Of a stretch of 64,000 bases of DNA, positions 1 through 13,282 are shown in pieces. The position numbers were made by a program, and so were the translations under genes. Position 1 is the stretch's first letter. Every line of letters starts with the position of its first letter. Below the pieces are notes generated by a model. That model searched no databases and was not told the origin of the DNA. It saw nothing but the letters and a program-made list of their open reading frames with translations. Source of the DNA: Brachypterus glaber. Lineage: Eukaryota > Arthropoda > Insecta > Coleoptera > Kateretidae. The DNA is taken from NCBI GenBank assembly GCA_958510825.1, contig OY294046.1, forward strand, positions 49,023,794-49,087,793. Reading direction: 5' to 3'.

Positions 1-3000
1 AAAAAATACTTGTTTGGCAGTCAGTGGGTCTTAAATAAGCTCGAACATAAAAAAAAACATCTGATCACAAAAATCCTTGTTGACCTGTGTTATTGAATTA
101 CACCAAGTAATCCAAATCAAATTTTACAATATTTTCGGGTAATGACCGCGGTGTCGACAATTACATTTAAACGAGTAAGGTGGGAAAAAAGTTATGGAAA
201 AATAAAAATTAAAAACTTTCGTATTCCTAAAAGGTAAAAACCGAATGTCGGTTTTTTTTTTAAAACACCAATATATATATATACATATGTATAGTTAATA
301 TGTATAGTCAGTATTGTTGTGTGTAACAAATTAGTCGTCAAATGTTTCGATTTAGTGACCTTTATAAAAATGTCCCTCATAATTCAGCAAAATTATTCCG
401 TAAACCTATGTTTCTGTGTTTATTTTCAACGTTGATGAGTCATAACTGAGTTTACGCTGACTACTGGTAATGACAGATCCAGTAATTTTTGGAGGGTTTA
501 TTTATAAATTAGATTGAGTTCATATTCTTAATCCAAGATTCTTAAACCAAGAATCTTGGAGGTAATGTTTGCCTCATTAACAAGTTATTGTTATAAACTT
601 TAGGCAATTCTTCAGAAAGACCGACTAAAAAAATTTTTGTTTTTACGGGGAAATTTGATTTTTTACATTATTACTAAAACATTTAAAACAGCGGTCTCAA
701 ATTTAGTTGGCATGGCCATATGAACTTCCACTTTCGTTATGGATCTCCCATATTAAAAGCAGTTTTTTAATTAAATTAAAATAAAAAATTTCACTGTAAT
801 TATTATTTAAAAAAATATGTAAGTAATTAAAATAATAACTAAAAACTTAGACAACTTCTAAAATCTAAATCCATTTCCTTATTAATTCTGGAAAAATCAC
901 TAGAATGCGCATTTATTTTCACACACAATATATTATTAAGATTTTATCTAAATTGATTTACTTTGTTACAGTTTCTAATAAAAAAATTTTGATAAAAATT
1001 AAACATTACTCATTGTTTAGTTTTTGATTCTGAGAATGATCATCCATTATAACAACTTTCTATAAAACCTTTTAATACACTCTACGTAATTTTTAGTGAA
1101 AAGTGTATTACAAATAATGGCAGGGGGACCGAGTAAAGTTTTTCACTTTTCGCCCGCATCACCAACCTTAGCCCATATTTATTTAAAGGCCACCGCGACG
1201 GTGATTTTAACTCTATTTTCCCCGTCATTAATTTGAAATTTACTTTCATATTTTCAAAATTCTTAATTTTTCTCTATGGGTAATCCACTAAAAATATTTG
1301 TCCTCTACAAATCATGCTGAATTATCTATTCTCCCATTTTTGAGATTTTTGCTAATATTGTTTACGTGATATCTTATACTGTATAAAACTTTCTTAAGAG
1401 CTGTAGAGAGTTAACACTATAAAATGCGTGTTACATATCTTCACGGCTTGTTTAAATAATTATTATAATTTGTTTATAAATACGAACTGACCAGTTTGGG
1501 AATACCATTGAAATAATATCTTTATATGGCATTATGACTTTTTAAAAACGCAATAAAAGCCATATTTGTTTATTTCGAGTGTATTTTACAAGTATAAACA
1601 CTTAAACCAATGCTAATTCATTAATTAATGAGGTTTAATTAATTTTTTGCAATGCAATCTTGATTTTAAGATTTTTTGACGGACATTTAGGAAATGCAAG
1701 GGCAATCGTATATTATTCAACGAGCGTACAATAATTGCTATAGCTATTAATCATTAGGGTGATTAGACCACTCGCCTATCGGCTCGTGTCCCAAAATTCA
1801 CCCTCATTGATTAATAGCTATTATACGCGAGTAGAATACTATACTTTATCCACGGTCGTATTCAATTTTAAACGGTTTATTTTTAAAGACACGTGTTTTA
1901 TAGGCGTATTAATCAATCAATGGAGCTCTCTACTCTCAAACGAACGAACATAGCTAATGTGAATCTGTAGAATAAGATAATTCTACTAAAATTTAGATGG
2001 CGCCAGTAATTTCTTTAATCAACATAATATAGTTACATAAGGCCAAAAATAAAAAGAAGAAGAATATAGTTACACTTTTCGCCCGACCAAGTAAATATTG
2101 TATTTGTTCAACAAAGAACAAATACAGAATTTGTTTGGTTGGGTGGAAGTGGGAGTATATGTATGTCTTCTATCCTTTTTGGGTACAACTTTTGTTCCTG
2201 TCTAATCTAACGGGAGAAATCTCCATTTGTGTTGGCTAGAACATGTATCTTTTTTGAGGTTTATGTTTAATAGTTATTACTATTTACTTGTAGTTAGTTA
2301 ATAGTTTTAAATGAACTCCAAAAAATCAAACACTGACAAGGACGATTCGTATAGGGGGCGCCAACCCCAGCCAAGCTCGAGTTGGGAAAATTGGAGCTGT
2401 AGAGTTGGGAATCTCTTTTTTTTTTGTCATTTAAATTTTCCGTAAGAGTCAAGGTTTTCTTAGAGTTGGGAAATTCCTCAATCTTTAGTTACCTTGCCCC
2501 AAAAAAAAATCCATCGCGTCGTGGCTGTATTTTGAGCATGTCATAGACTTTATCGTGTAGCAAAATCAATACGAAAAGTTAAAATAAAAAAATAGTTAAA
2601 ATTAAGGTTAATATTCAATTTTGAATAAATTAGTACTAATATTATAAGTTATGCATAAGGAATTTATAAAAAATAAATAAATATGGAGTACCTAAATATT
2701 TAAAAACAACAATAAATAATATAACATAAATATTTATTAAATATTATCTTAATTATTCTACATTATATATGCTTTAGAGGTTTTAAGGTAATTTTATATT
2801 ATCATTTTTAGTTTTTAAGAAAATAAATTAAAGCTTAACATAAATAAAACGACTGTCACACACCCCCTAATAGGAGGTGTGTTAGGGGGGTAGCCAAAAT
2901 ATGAAATCTCTACAGCCTTGAATAACGCGAGGACCGAGGTATGAAGTGCATGAATTTTGGTAGATTTTGCTTTACGTAATACTTGAACCTTCCTTAACCC

Positions 3001-3020
3001 GCAATATTAATTGTTGAATA
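1..3020. other. AT-rich non-coding stretch, no gene recognised
   Basis: No open reading frame with recognisable similarity is visible on either strand. It lies downstream of the PDZ exon at 10903-11007 (minus strand), so it may belong to that gene's first intron or 3' part. Small features are an imperfect palindrome around AAGATTCTTA/AAGAATCTT near 535-560, a short inverted motif with C and G runs near 2862-2893, and a GATGGCGCCA motif near 1997-2006. Two occurrences of the word CACTTTTCGCCCG (near 1143 and 2072) also occur in the MITE at 54890-55020, suggesting old fragments of that family. Confidence 0.5.
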
Positions 3021-4143
3021 AACAGTGTATTTGAAATGGGGCCCCAAATTTTAAGGTGTGATTCTACATCAGAAAGTATGACAAAAAGTTCCTATGAACA
3101 TATGTCTAAAAATGCTACTTAAGGGGGCTAAGCCCCTTTGAAAGTGGCTAAAAAATTCGGTTTTATTTAATAACTCAGGTACCCTTTGGGATATAGGAAA
3201 GAGGTTTTGCACGTGAACTAATCTTAAAAAGGCCCATCTTCGTATATTATTTTCATGTACTTATTTTAATTATGGGTGTGCGTAACGGGAGACAAAAAAC
3301 TGATATGGCTAGGTTTTGGTCTCAAACTTTTTTGTAATTTTATTTTTCGAATATGATTCCTCAGGTTAAATACTTTGAAAAGGTACTTTTGTTTTAATAT
3401 CGTTTTCGAGAAAAAATAATTTGTGGTTGAAATTTCACAGTTCGAGGACGAAAAATTAAATACTGAAATGTCGAAAACAGAAATTTCAATGATGCAGGGT
3501 GAATGTACAATCTACATTGTATATGTACATGTACATTGTACATGAAAAACTAAGAAAAAAACCTTATATACAGGTACTTCCAAAAATCAATCCTAAGGGA
3601 GCTATGTCCTCCTAAAAATGCAAAATTTTTAAAGGGCCATTGTAGCTTTAAAAGCGATTTTTCGACCTACATGTAAAGAAACTTTTTTTTTAGTTTTTGA
3701 TATAGAATAAGCCTGCATTATTGAAATTTTGGTATTCAACATTTTAGTGAAATTTCACATGCAAATTATTCTTTCTCGAATACGGTTAATACTATAGTAT
3801 TACAAAAAGAGTACATTTTGTATGTATTTCGACCTGAGGAATCATAGTCTGAAAATAAAACCACATAAAAGTTACAAAGAAAAAAGTTTGGAAAAAAAAA
3901 CTGATAAGCCCCCCCGGTTTCGCAACACCCCTGCTTAAAATAGGAAGACATTAAAATAACATACGAAGATGGGCCTGGTTTCTAAGTTACTAAATAAAAA
4001 CCGATTTTTTAGTCACTTTAAAGAGCTTAGCTCCCTTACGGTGCATTTTTAGACATGTTTATAGAAACTTTTTGTCATATTTTATGATATATAATCATTT
4101 AAAACTTAAAATTTCGAACCATATTTCAAATACACCGTGTATA
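3021..4143. repeat. Foldback element, family G, copy 1
   Basis: The left part (about 3021-3310) recurs in reverse complement in the right part (about 3900-4143). Shared words include GATTCTACATC/GATATATAATC, CATATGTCTAAAAATGC, GGCTAAAAAATTCGG and CCATCTTCGTAT. The ends read GTGTATTTGAAAT and ATTTCAAATACACC. A related copy is at 6988-7842, and fragments are at 17925-18130, 45260-45596 and 62438-62880. No transposase is encoded. The arms are diverged, so this is an old insertion. Boundaries are approximate. Confidence 0.75.
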
Positions 4144-4501
4144 ATGTGTTTATAGAGGTACCTTATTTGGCACCACTAAAGGGTATCAATTTGGTTTTTA
4201 TTATCTCTTTGAAAGGGTTTCAATTACAATAAGTTTAAAAATTGAACTTAAAATAAAACAGGGTTAAATTTTAATTTTAAAAAAATATACTTTTTTTAGT
4301 TTCGAACAAAATTGGAAAAAAGACCTAGTAAGCCAGTTTGTAGCAAGAAGAAATTCGCTAAAAATATAAGTAGGAAATTCGCTTGGTCTTTTTGTGGGAC
4401 TAGTTTTAGCTTGTGACTTTTACTTAAAAGTAAAAAATAAAGAAAATCGTACTAAATATCCTTTCCGACTCACCGTGTCATTTTAACGTCATCCAGCCAT
4501 G

Positions 4502-5923
<1,422 letters not shown>

Positions 5924-6135
5924 ACACAGAAGAAAATAATTTCTTGAACCAAGGACACCTGTCTTTCGATATGTTTAAAGCCATATTCTCTTGTTTCAAG
6001 GCTAGCATTTATTTGAACCAAAGTCAATATCCTTTAATGAAGAGCGTGGATCTTCATTCAAAAACAACAGAATATGGATTTAAACATATCGAAATCACGT
6101 GTCCTTGGTTTAAGGAATCCTTTTTTCTTCTGTGT
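5924..6135. mobile_element. Palindromic MITE of about 212 bp
   Basis: The termini are ACACAGAAGAAAA and TTTTCTTCTGTGT. Further in, GAACCAAGGACAC pairs with GTGTCCTTGGTT and TTCGATATGTTTAAA pairs with TTTAAACATATCGAA. It therefore folds nearly end to end and has no coding capacity. The open frames crossing it on both strands arise from the palindrome. Similar ACACAG-AAAA words are common through the window. No clear target duplication was found. Confidence 0.7.
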
Positions 6136-6987
6136 ATTATACCTAGATATATGATAAATTAAAGATAAATAAAAATAATAAATATTTTTTATTTTAAAAG
6201 TTGTGTTATCTAGACTAGTTGTCATGTCCTGAATGTTTTTTTGCAATTTAACAACATTTTCATAAAACTAGTTTGCAAGATATTTGCTACACATGAGCTC
6301 AGCTACACAGAGAAAAAAAATATTCTTATATGAAGTATTTGTGATAGGTACTTGTTGCAAGTAATAATTTAATCCAAATCCAAACCAATCATATTTAAGT
6401 TTTTTTTTTTTAATCAATAATTGTTTTAAGTTTAATTAGTTCTTGTTTTCAAGAAATTAGTATTAGTACTTTTTTCATTATTTTTAATATTTAAATACAG
6501 TATAAATGTATGCCATCTTTAATTTAAATTTCTTTAAAATCCAATACAACACATTTTATTATTCAAACCAGTCAATTTTACTTGATTCAAGTTTTAACCT
6601 CTTGTCTAAGTATGTACACATATTTGATTTGAGGATATACAAAATTTTGACATTTTTTGATGTAGCAAAAAAGTCAATAGCCTTGAATTTGTCAAGTTGC
6701 CAGACTGTGCTGAAATAACCACTAAACTCGTAAGGTTGCAGATATTCTGAAGAATTTTCAAAAAGGGGTACATTGTGTCTTTTCAGCGCTACCACTATGC
6801 AACAAAAGTTGCGTTTTATAAAAATTAAGTGTTTTTTTCTGTGATAACAATGTATAAAAAAACGCTACATTATGATTTTTCAATGCAACTACCATGAAAC
6901 TTTTATAAAAGGCATATATTATAAATCTCTATAGTAAAACTTAAAAAAACGTGTAATTTGCGAAGTTTGAAAGAAGTATCATAATAT
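6136..6987. other. AT-rich non-coding stretch
   Basis: No gene or well-bounded repeat was recognised. The short open frames near 6506-6795 overlap on opposite strands and lack family similarity. Confidence 0.5.
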
Positions 6988-7842
6988 ACAGGGTTATTCA
7001 GAAATAAGTTCGGTAAATTTAAGAGGTGATTCTACGTTAAAAAATATGAAAAAAAGTTCCTATAAACATATGTCTAAAAATGCTTCGAACAGAAGCCCCT
7101 TTAAAAGTGGCTAAAAAATTCGGTTTTTATTTAAGCATTTTATTTAATAACTCGGGAAACCTTTAAGATATAGCAACGATATTTTGTACGTGAACTAATC
7201 TTAATAAGGGCCATCTTCGTATGTTATTTTCATGTACTTATTTTAACCAGGGGTGTGCGAAACGGAGGGGCCTCATCAGTTTTTTGTCTCAAACTTTTTT
7301 CTGTGTAAGTTTTTTGTGATTTTATTTTTGGTATATGATTCCTCGGGTAAAAAAGGTACTCTTGTACCTGGCCTGGTGGGAGTAACTGTTTTCGAGAAAA
7401 ATTAATTTGAAGGTAAAATTACTCGAAAACGGTTGGTCCTACAGTGTTGCAACAAGAGTACCTTTTATATGTATTTTGACCTAAGGAATCATATACCGAA
7501 AATAATATCACACAAAAGTTACACAGAAAAAAGTTTGGAACAAAAAACTGATAAGCCCCCCCCCCGTTTCGCACGCCCCTGGTTAAAACAAGTTAATGAA
7601 AATAACATATGAAGATGAACCTTATTAAGATTAGTTCACGTGCAAAAACCTCGTTGCTATATCTTAAAGGGTTCCCGAGTTATTAAATAAAAACCGATTT
7701 ATTTTTTTAGCCACTTTCAAAGGAGCGTAGCTCACTTAGGACGCAATTTTAGACATATGTTTATAGGAACTTTTTGTTATATTTTCTGATGTAGAATAAC
7801 CCCTTAAAAATTCGGACCCTATTTCAAATACGCCGTGTATAC
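6988..7842. repeat. Foldback element, family G, copy 2
   Basis: A palindromic element related to 3021-4143. The left arm carries GATTCTACGTT, AAAGTTCCTATAAACATATG and GGCTAAAAAATTCGG; the right arm carries their complements. The right end reads ATTTCAAATACGCCGTGTATA. The centre has oppositely oriented poly-G/poly-C tracts next to GTTTCGCA. It is non-coding. Boundaries are good to about 10 bp. Confidence 0.75.
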
Positions 7843-8318
7843 AAACGTCCGTGTATCTCAAAAATCGCCTTATATATTTTTGTTGGTTCAGCAGAACAAA
7901 AACCTTGCTAACTAGTGTAATTTAATTGTTTTTTTTTTAATTGAGGCCACTCAGTGGTTATTGCGATCAACCGCATTGTCCGGTTTTTAGTCCGGCCCTG
8001 CACGAGTTCTAGTCCTCTAAAATATCTGTACGCTAAAAATACTGTTCTAAAATTGAAAACTTATGTAAGGTTATTTCAGAAAATTTATCTTTATTTAATA
8101 ATTTTTAACAAAATCCATATTTTTATCTTGATTTTTATTTATTTATTTAATGCTAATATTGACAAAAAGATATAAATGTGTAAATCAAATATTAAAACAT
8201 TATAAAATTGTATTTCCCAATATAAAGAGTGTATGTACCTGAAATTTTAAACTGAGAATTAAGTCATGAGTCGTGAGTAATGGTAAAGTAGTCGAATACG
8301 TCTGCCGCGGCGTGCCGA
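7843..8318. other. Non-coding stretch
   Basis: AT-rich sequence, becoming GC-richer near 8285-8330 (CTGCCGCGGCGTGCCG). No exon with splice sites could be supported. Confidence 0.45.
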
Positions 8319-8572
8319 ACTGGAACTAAAAACTCTTCCCTCTAGAATACGCATACCGTTAATATAAAGTATCGCCAACATCTCGGTTTGTTTGTAAACA
8401 AATAGTAGGTATATTCAGGCCTGAACAATAACAATTACCAGTAACTGTTATTGTTGTCTCTGTTAGAACAAAGCTGTGCGAGTAAGACAGACAAATGTAT
8501 ATGTTGGCTACGTTTTTGTCAGTTTTTACAAATGAAAAGCCTATTCTAGAGAGAAGAGTTATTAGTTCGTTG
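8319..8572. mobile_element. hAT-like MITE, diverged copy
   Basis: The reverse complement of the element at 27702-27948, sharing CGCCAACATCTCGG, TTGTTTACAAACAA-type sequence, CAGGCCTGAACAATAACA and AGCTGTGCGAGTAAGACAG. The right terminus GAGAAGAGTTATTAGTTCGTTG is intact. The left terminus is degraded to GGAACTAAAAACTCTTCCC and no target duplication survives. Family membership comes from the better-preserved copy. Confidence 0.85.
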
Positions 8573-10902
8573 AAGACGATGGGTGTGTTTACTTACTAAT
8601 CGCGCGAGCTAAACCTTGAACGCGTTTCTTCGATAGCGGTGTTAATTACTACCTTTTCCCGGGCATCACTCTTAAGTCCTTATTATACTATTCACAGCCC
8701 GTAGCGCTAATTCTGTTAGCAGGAAGATCTCTAATTAAACAATCAACAACAGTAAAATCTAAGGTGCTCGGTTTGGAAGATAAAGTTCCTACTTCATTTT
8801 TCAGAAATGGCCATTATATATTATTTTAGCTTATTTGCAGAATTTACAGAAAAAAAAATTGCACTCAATAATGTTTGAGTTAACGAATTATGTTTAAGTT
8901 ATAACTTAAACTTAAACTTAAAATCTCACTGCTGAATGAGCAGTACTGATTGAATCAGCTTGATTCTGTATTTATATTAATTAAAATATTATTTATTAAT
9001 ATTATTTATTTTTAATTCTCTTTATCACGATCAAAGGTATGCGCTCATTAATTAAAAATGCTATTAATATTTTAAAAATGAATATTTATGGCATAAAATT
9101 TTATCTCAAAATTTTACACAAGTCGAGTTAAACACCCTATTAATTAATTCAAAAGATGCGGAACATGTTTTACTTTTAGTACTAACAGAAACGTTGTCAT
9201 GGGAAGGTATGGGTGGTAGGATTCCCCCTAATATTGGCCAGTGGGAAACATTAGACCTTATAGTTTACCAACTACGTATTGTTTTTAGCAAAAACTGCAG
9301 AACTGGTCCAGATGAAAAATTCGAGGTACACTCTAAAAAATATTTGGAAAAATACCATACATGTTTTGAAGTTTTTCCATACATTTGTACAAATGTTGTC
9401 GATTTAGTAAAATTCCCATACCTTAATCGAAAACTCGACTACATTAACCCATTAAGGCCTAGCGTCATACACATTTACAGATTTTTGTAAGAAGTATTTT
9501 AAAATGCATGTAGTTTCCAGTTTATCCATTTATGGCTTAGCATACTCAAAAATTATGGTTCTTTATTTCTAGTCCATGAATTGTTTACATTTTACTACTT
9601 GTCTCGTTTAACAAGCGAATATGTCAAAAAAAAGCTGAGTGTTTTTTTAGTAAAAATTACATATTTGGAGTAATAATAGTAATATCTAATAAATATTTCA
9701 TATATTATTCAATAAATTCATGGGTCAGTCCTTAATGGGTTAACATGCAAGAGTAATTAATGTTTTTGAACCGTGTTATTGAAAAATTCTTGGAAAAATT
9801 ATTATAGGTTAATTACTTCCATTATATGTATGGGAAGTTTACCAAAAATTTGTTGAGTGTAGGTCAGTTTGGTAGGGTTTTACGAGAGACAAAAAACGGA
9901 ACTTCTCGTCACGATAGTCGAGAGTCCGGATTTCCGAGACAAGATATAGATAGATCTGGTCTTGCTAATTTCTCTACTATTAACTTCTTATCTAGTCTAT
10001 CGAGAGTCTTGACTATTAACTTCTTGTCTAGTCTCGCGATACTGTTGATTTTCAAGGCTCTCGACATTATTCAGGGGTGGTTGACCTTAATATCATGCAT
10101 AGAAACATCCCTACAGAAGATCAGATAAGTCTGTATGATTGAAAAGAATTATTTCCATAACTTGTGTGTAGAGAACTTTTAAAACATTTAAGGTGTATGA
10201 AAAGTATAAAAATGTGTTCAAGAGTCTCGATTTCAGTCAAGAGTATTGACTCCCGACGAGACTCGAGATTTTTTGTCTAGATTTCGATAAAAACTCAAAA
10301 AAGGAGTCGCGATAGTATCTCGTCTTGTTTTGAATATTTAAATTACACTCAACTTGAATTTCTCGAAACCAAGACAAGACCAGGGATCTCGTGAGACTCT
10401 AGAGTTGGGAATTTGATGTTCCTACACCCAAATACCCACGCGATGTCCCTGAATACAAATTGGCATGATAAGGTACACAAAGAAAAACATCAGTGCTTAA
10501 GTTTTAGCAAGTGCCAGCTTGAAATAATTTGTCAGCTATTTTCGTAATTAATTTTAAGTATACAAAAATAAAAACAAAGAATTGTAAAATTATCATTATT
10601 AACCCCTAATTAGGTACTTAACCCACATAAATACCGGCATAAGTATACTTAACGTTATAACTTTATAAAAAGGAAAGAAAATATACTAAAAATATGCGTC
10701 TTCTAATACTTGAACAGGCCCCTACATGCTTCAACTTTTGAGCAAGCAATATTTTTCTGTGTACATGCTTAAACTTTTTAGCAAGCAATATTTTTCTGTG
10801 TGTACCTTTAATAATATTTTTTTGTTTATAAAATAAGAATTAATTTTATAATTAAATAATAAAATAAAATATTTAAATTAAATCATTAAAATAAAACCTT
10901 AC
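8573..10902. other. Probable intron 1 of the PDZ gene; no further exon seen
   Basis: This follows the donor of the exon at 10903-11007 in the minus direction. I searched for the continuation of the PDZ domain and found none. It contains a region rich in AGAGTCTCGA/TCGAGACT-type words (about 9855-10430) that may be a decayed inverted-repeat element with TGTAGG ends. It also has a two-copy 39-bp direct repeat (10724-10801; ACATGCTT...AGCAAGCAATATTTTTCTGT). The open frame at 9194-9490 resembles nothing I know. Confidence 0.5.
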
Positions 10903-11007
10903 CTTTTGAATGATAAGCGGCGTTCCAAAATCAACCCCTCCTTGCAGTCTGAACCCCCAGGTCGGCGAATTGTCCTTATTCAGGTGCACTGTAATAGCGG
11001 AAGCCAT
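10903..11007 (-). CDS. First coding exon of a Zasp/ALP-Enigma-type PDZ protein
   Basis: Reading down from 11007, the exon encodes 35 residues. It starts MASAITVHLNKDNSP, followed by the PDZ carboxylate-binding-loop signature WGFRLQGG (residues 17-24) and ending FGTPLIIQK. Known family: Zasp (LDB3/Cypher, ALP, Enigma) PDZ domains begin within a few residues of the start and carry this PWGFRLQGG-type loop. They bind alpha-actinin at muscle Z-discs and integrin attachment sites. The exon ends AAG followed by GTAAGG, a strong donor in phase 0, at the usual interruption inside the PDZ domain. The start is supported by AAAAATGG context and an in-frame TAG at 11032-11034. The rest of the PDZ and any LIM domains are not visible. 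Which Zasp paralogue it is cannot be settled from 35 residues. Confidence 0.8.
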
Positions 11008-11220
11008 TTTTTCACACAAAGATCTCTTTTTCTATCTAGATTGTCGCACCAACCCCCTTGCGGAACACTGTCACTTTTTACCGGCGAAATTTCTTACCGA
11101 TCTGCAGGAAACCGTGTGGCTTTTTGTTGAATAAAATGATCAGTAATCGAAAATTTGCGCTGGCTGGCCGCGAGACTGGCGGTCGGGCTTCGGCGGGAGT
11201 GGGGCAAAAGTATTAATAGT
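11008..11220 (-). promoter_or_regulatory. Probable 5' UTR and promoter-proximal DNA of the PDZ gene
   Basis: Immediately upstream of the ATG in the minus direction. Base composition is much more GC-rich than the surroundings, especially 11155-11205, as expected for a 5' UTR or core promoter. An in-frame stop closes the frame above the ATG. A TATTAATA-like motif is at about 11211-11218, but no initiator sits at the standard distance, so the start site is not assigned. The plus-strand frames here are antisense shadows. Confidence 0.5.
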
Positions 11221-11656
11221 GTGTGGAAGCGTACACCAAGTATGCTCTAGGTTCCGAGAAGAATATCTTCTACAGAGTGCGTCAGAACGATACGCAGGAA
11301 TTCCTCAGAGGACATCCTAGAATTTGCGCTAATGGGCGGAGGTCTGTGAGAGGCATAGGCGCCACCTGGGGGACACTACACGGAAAAAAATTATCTTTTG
11401 TAAGGCTCATACTTTAAATACGTAACGCAAATTGTGCCAAATTCATATACTTTATATGCCTATTGTTGTAAGGGTGGTAGATATATTTCCTATTGACTAC
11501 CCCCCCCCCCCAATAGTAGTTTAACTTATTGTTTAAAGTCCTTTTGGGGGGCATTAGAGTGGACCTTATATTGTTTTATTATCTTAAAATTTTCATTTAG
11601 CTGTAAACAAACTTCTTTAAGGGTCCTAATTTTGCCCCTAAAATTCATAAAATACA
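11221..11656. other. GC-richer upstream flank, then AT-rich DNA
   Basis: 11221-11380 is unusually GC-balanced for this window and may be upstream regulatory DNA or an unrecognised upstream exon. An open plus-strand frame here has no similarity I recognise. A C-homopolymer near 11501-11512 separates it from AT-rich sequence. Confidence 0.35.
11357..11370 (-). promoter_or_regulatory. CTCF-like motif upstream of the PDZ gene
   Basis: On the minus strand this reads CCCAGGTGGCGCCT. The core AGGTGGCGCC matches the published insect CTCF consensus. It lies about 350 bp upstream of the start codon, near the end of a GC-rich island. Occupancy is an inference from sequence alone. Confidence 0.35.
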
Positions 11657-12013
11657 ACCCATAAATCGTAAAAAATCTTTGAAAATTGTCTGTAATTTTT
11701 TTAAGTGAAGAATTTAAAGGACGTGAAATCTTTTTTTTTTTTCTTTTAAGCATAGACAATTATGTGCCAAATTGCAAAATGATCAGAAGATTATAACCCG
11801 TGCCAAAAATCCGCCAAAGTTGGCCCTAACCGTCAAATTTACGAATTTCTACCATAAATGTGAGTCAAACGGTAAACAATTATATTAAAATGTATCAGAT
11901 CGGACTGAATTTATTTTTATTTAATGAATTTTAATATTTATTTATAATATTAAAATGATTTTACTAAAACAAAACGAGCTAAGCGCCAAATATGGGCTCC
12001 TAAAATTGGCTTA

Positions 12014-13282
12014 GGGGAGAGTGGGGATGTTTTGACCTCTTAATGTTTAAATCGTTCTATAAAATATTTAATAAATTATTTTATTTTATTTTTTTATACC
12101 AATCTATAGTTTAATATGTTTTCCAATAAATAATATAGTACAAGTTGTATTAATTTAAAGAATAATTAGTTTTATAAATTAAAATAAAAATAGTTACATT
12201 TGGTTGAAACATCCCTCTAGGGTGGGAGGTTTTAACCAGATGCTGGGGATCATTAAACCAGGGTAAATAAAATAATAAATTTTATTAAAATATTTAAAAT
12301 CTATTATTAAAACTTTATAATATAGTTCTAATATAGTTATAAAAATATAGAACCAACATTAAAATGAACCAAAAATTATTAATAATAACTAATATTAAAA
12401 GTATGTCGGAAAACTAAAAAACGGATCGGATTTTTAATAATATTTTAATTTTTCGAATGTTGCATCCAGTGGTCGAATCATCCCTATATGCTCATATTTT
12501 AAATAATATGATTATACCCGGTAAAATAAACTAATTAGGTTAGGTTCAGTGCATGAAAATGAAGCCAATAAAATACTTGTTTAATTTAAAGAATAATTAG
12601 TTTTATAAATTAAAATAAAAATAGTTACATTTGGTTGAAACATCCCTCTAGGGTGGGAGGTTTTAACCAGATGCTGGGGATCATTAAACCAGGGTAAATA
12701 AAATAATAAATTTTATTAAAATATTTAAAATCTATTATTAAAACTTTATAATATAGTTCTAATATAGTTATAAAAATATAGAACCAACATTAAAATGAAC
12801 CAAAAATTATTAATAATAACTAATATTAAAAGTATGTCGGAAAACTAAAAAACGGATCGGATTTTTAATAATATTTTAATTTTTCGAATGTTGCATCCAG
12901 TGGTCGAATCATCCCTATATGCTCATATTTTAAATAATATGATTATACCCGGTAAAATAAACGAATTAGGTTAGGTTCAGTGCATGAAAATGAAGCCAAT
13001 AAAATACTTGTTTAATCATATAAAACCGATTTTGAATAGATTTTACCACTAGAAAAATATCAATAAAAAAATGTAGAACCTAAACCTTACCTGATTTTCA
13101 CAAAAAATTGATTTTTTCGTAATTTTTCTTATACCTTTCCGAAATTGATCAAACTTTAACTAGGCACTATAGCCACTAAACTTATTAGTTAGCACTACTG
13201 GGAGCATGCAAAATTTAAATAGTTTTTAAATAAAATCAAATGGTTGAATCCTCCCACTGGTCGAAACATACCCACTCTCCCC
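12014..13282. mobile_element. TA-flanked TIR element with internal duplication
   Basis: The ends are GGGGAGAGTGGGGATGTTTT and the complementary AAACATACCCACTCTCCCC, flanked on both sides by TA. That flank points to a Tc1/mariner-type or other TA-targeting transposase. Without its internal duplication it would be about 838 bp. No transposase frame is visible, so it is non-autonomous. It sits at the axis of the palindrome 11657-13620. Confidence 0.75.
12155..13016. repeat. Tandem duplication, two 431-bp copies
   Basis: 12155-12585 and 12586-13016 are virtually identical; the one difference noticed is ATAAACTAATT versus ATAAACGAATT. The offset was read from the shared block starting TTTTATAAATTAAAATAA (12170 and 12601). 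It is either a very recent duplication inside the transposon or an assembly duplication. Confidence 0.95.

Noticed and set aside
9194..9490. 98-codon plus-strand open frame
   Set aside because: No family motif, no splice or promoter support and no second copy noticed; kept only as an unexplained frame in the probable PDZ-gene intron.
9826..10128. 100-codon plus-strand open frame
   Set aside because: Runs through repeated TCGAGAG/TTAACTTCTT text (the peptide itself repeats TINFLSSL); looks like a decayed repeat and not a gene.
10906..11134. Two overlapping plus-strand frames of 74 codons
   Set aside because: Antisense to the PDZ exon, which has start, upstream stop, domain signature and donor on the other strand.
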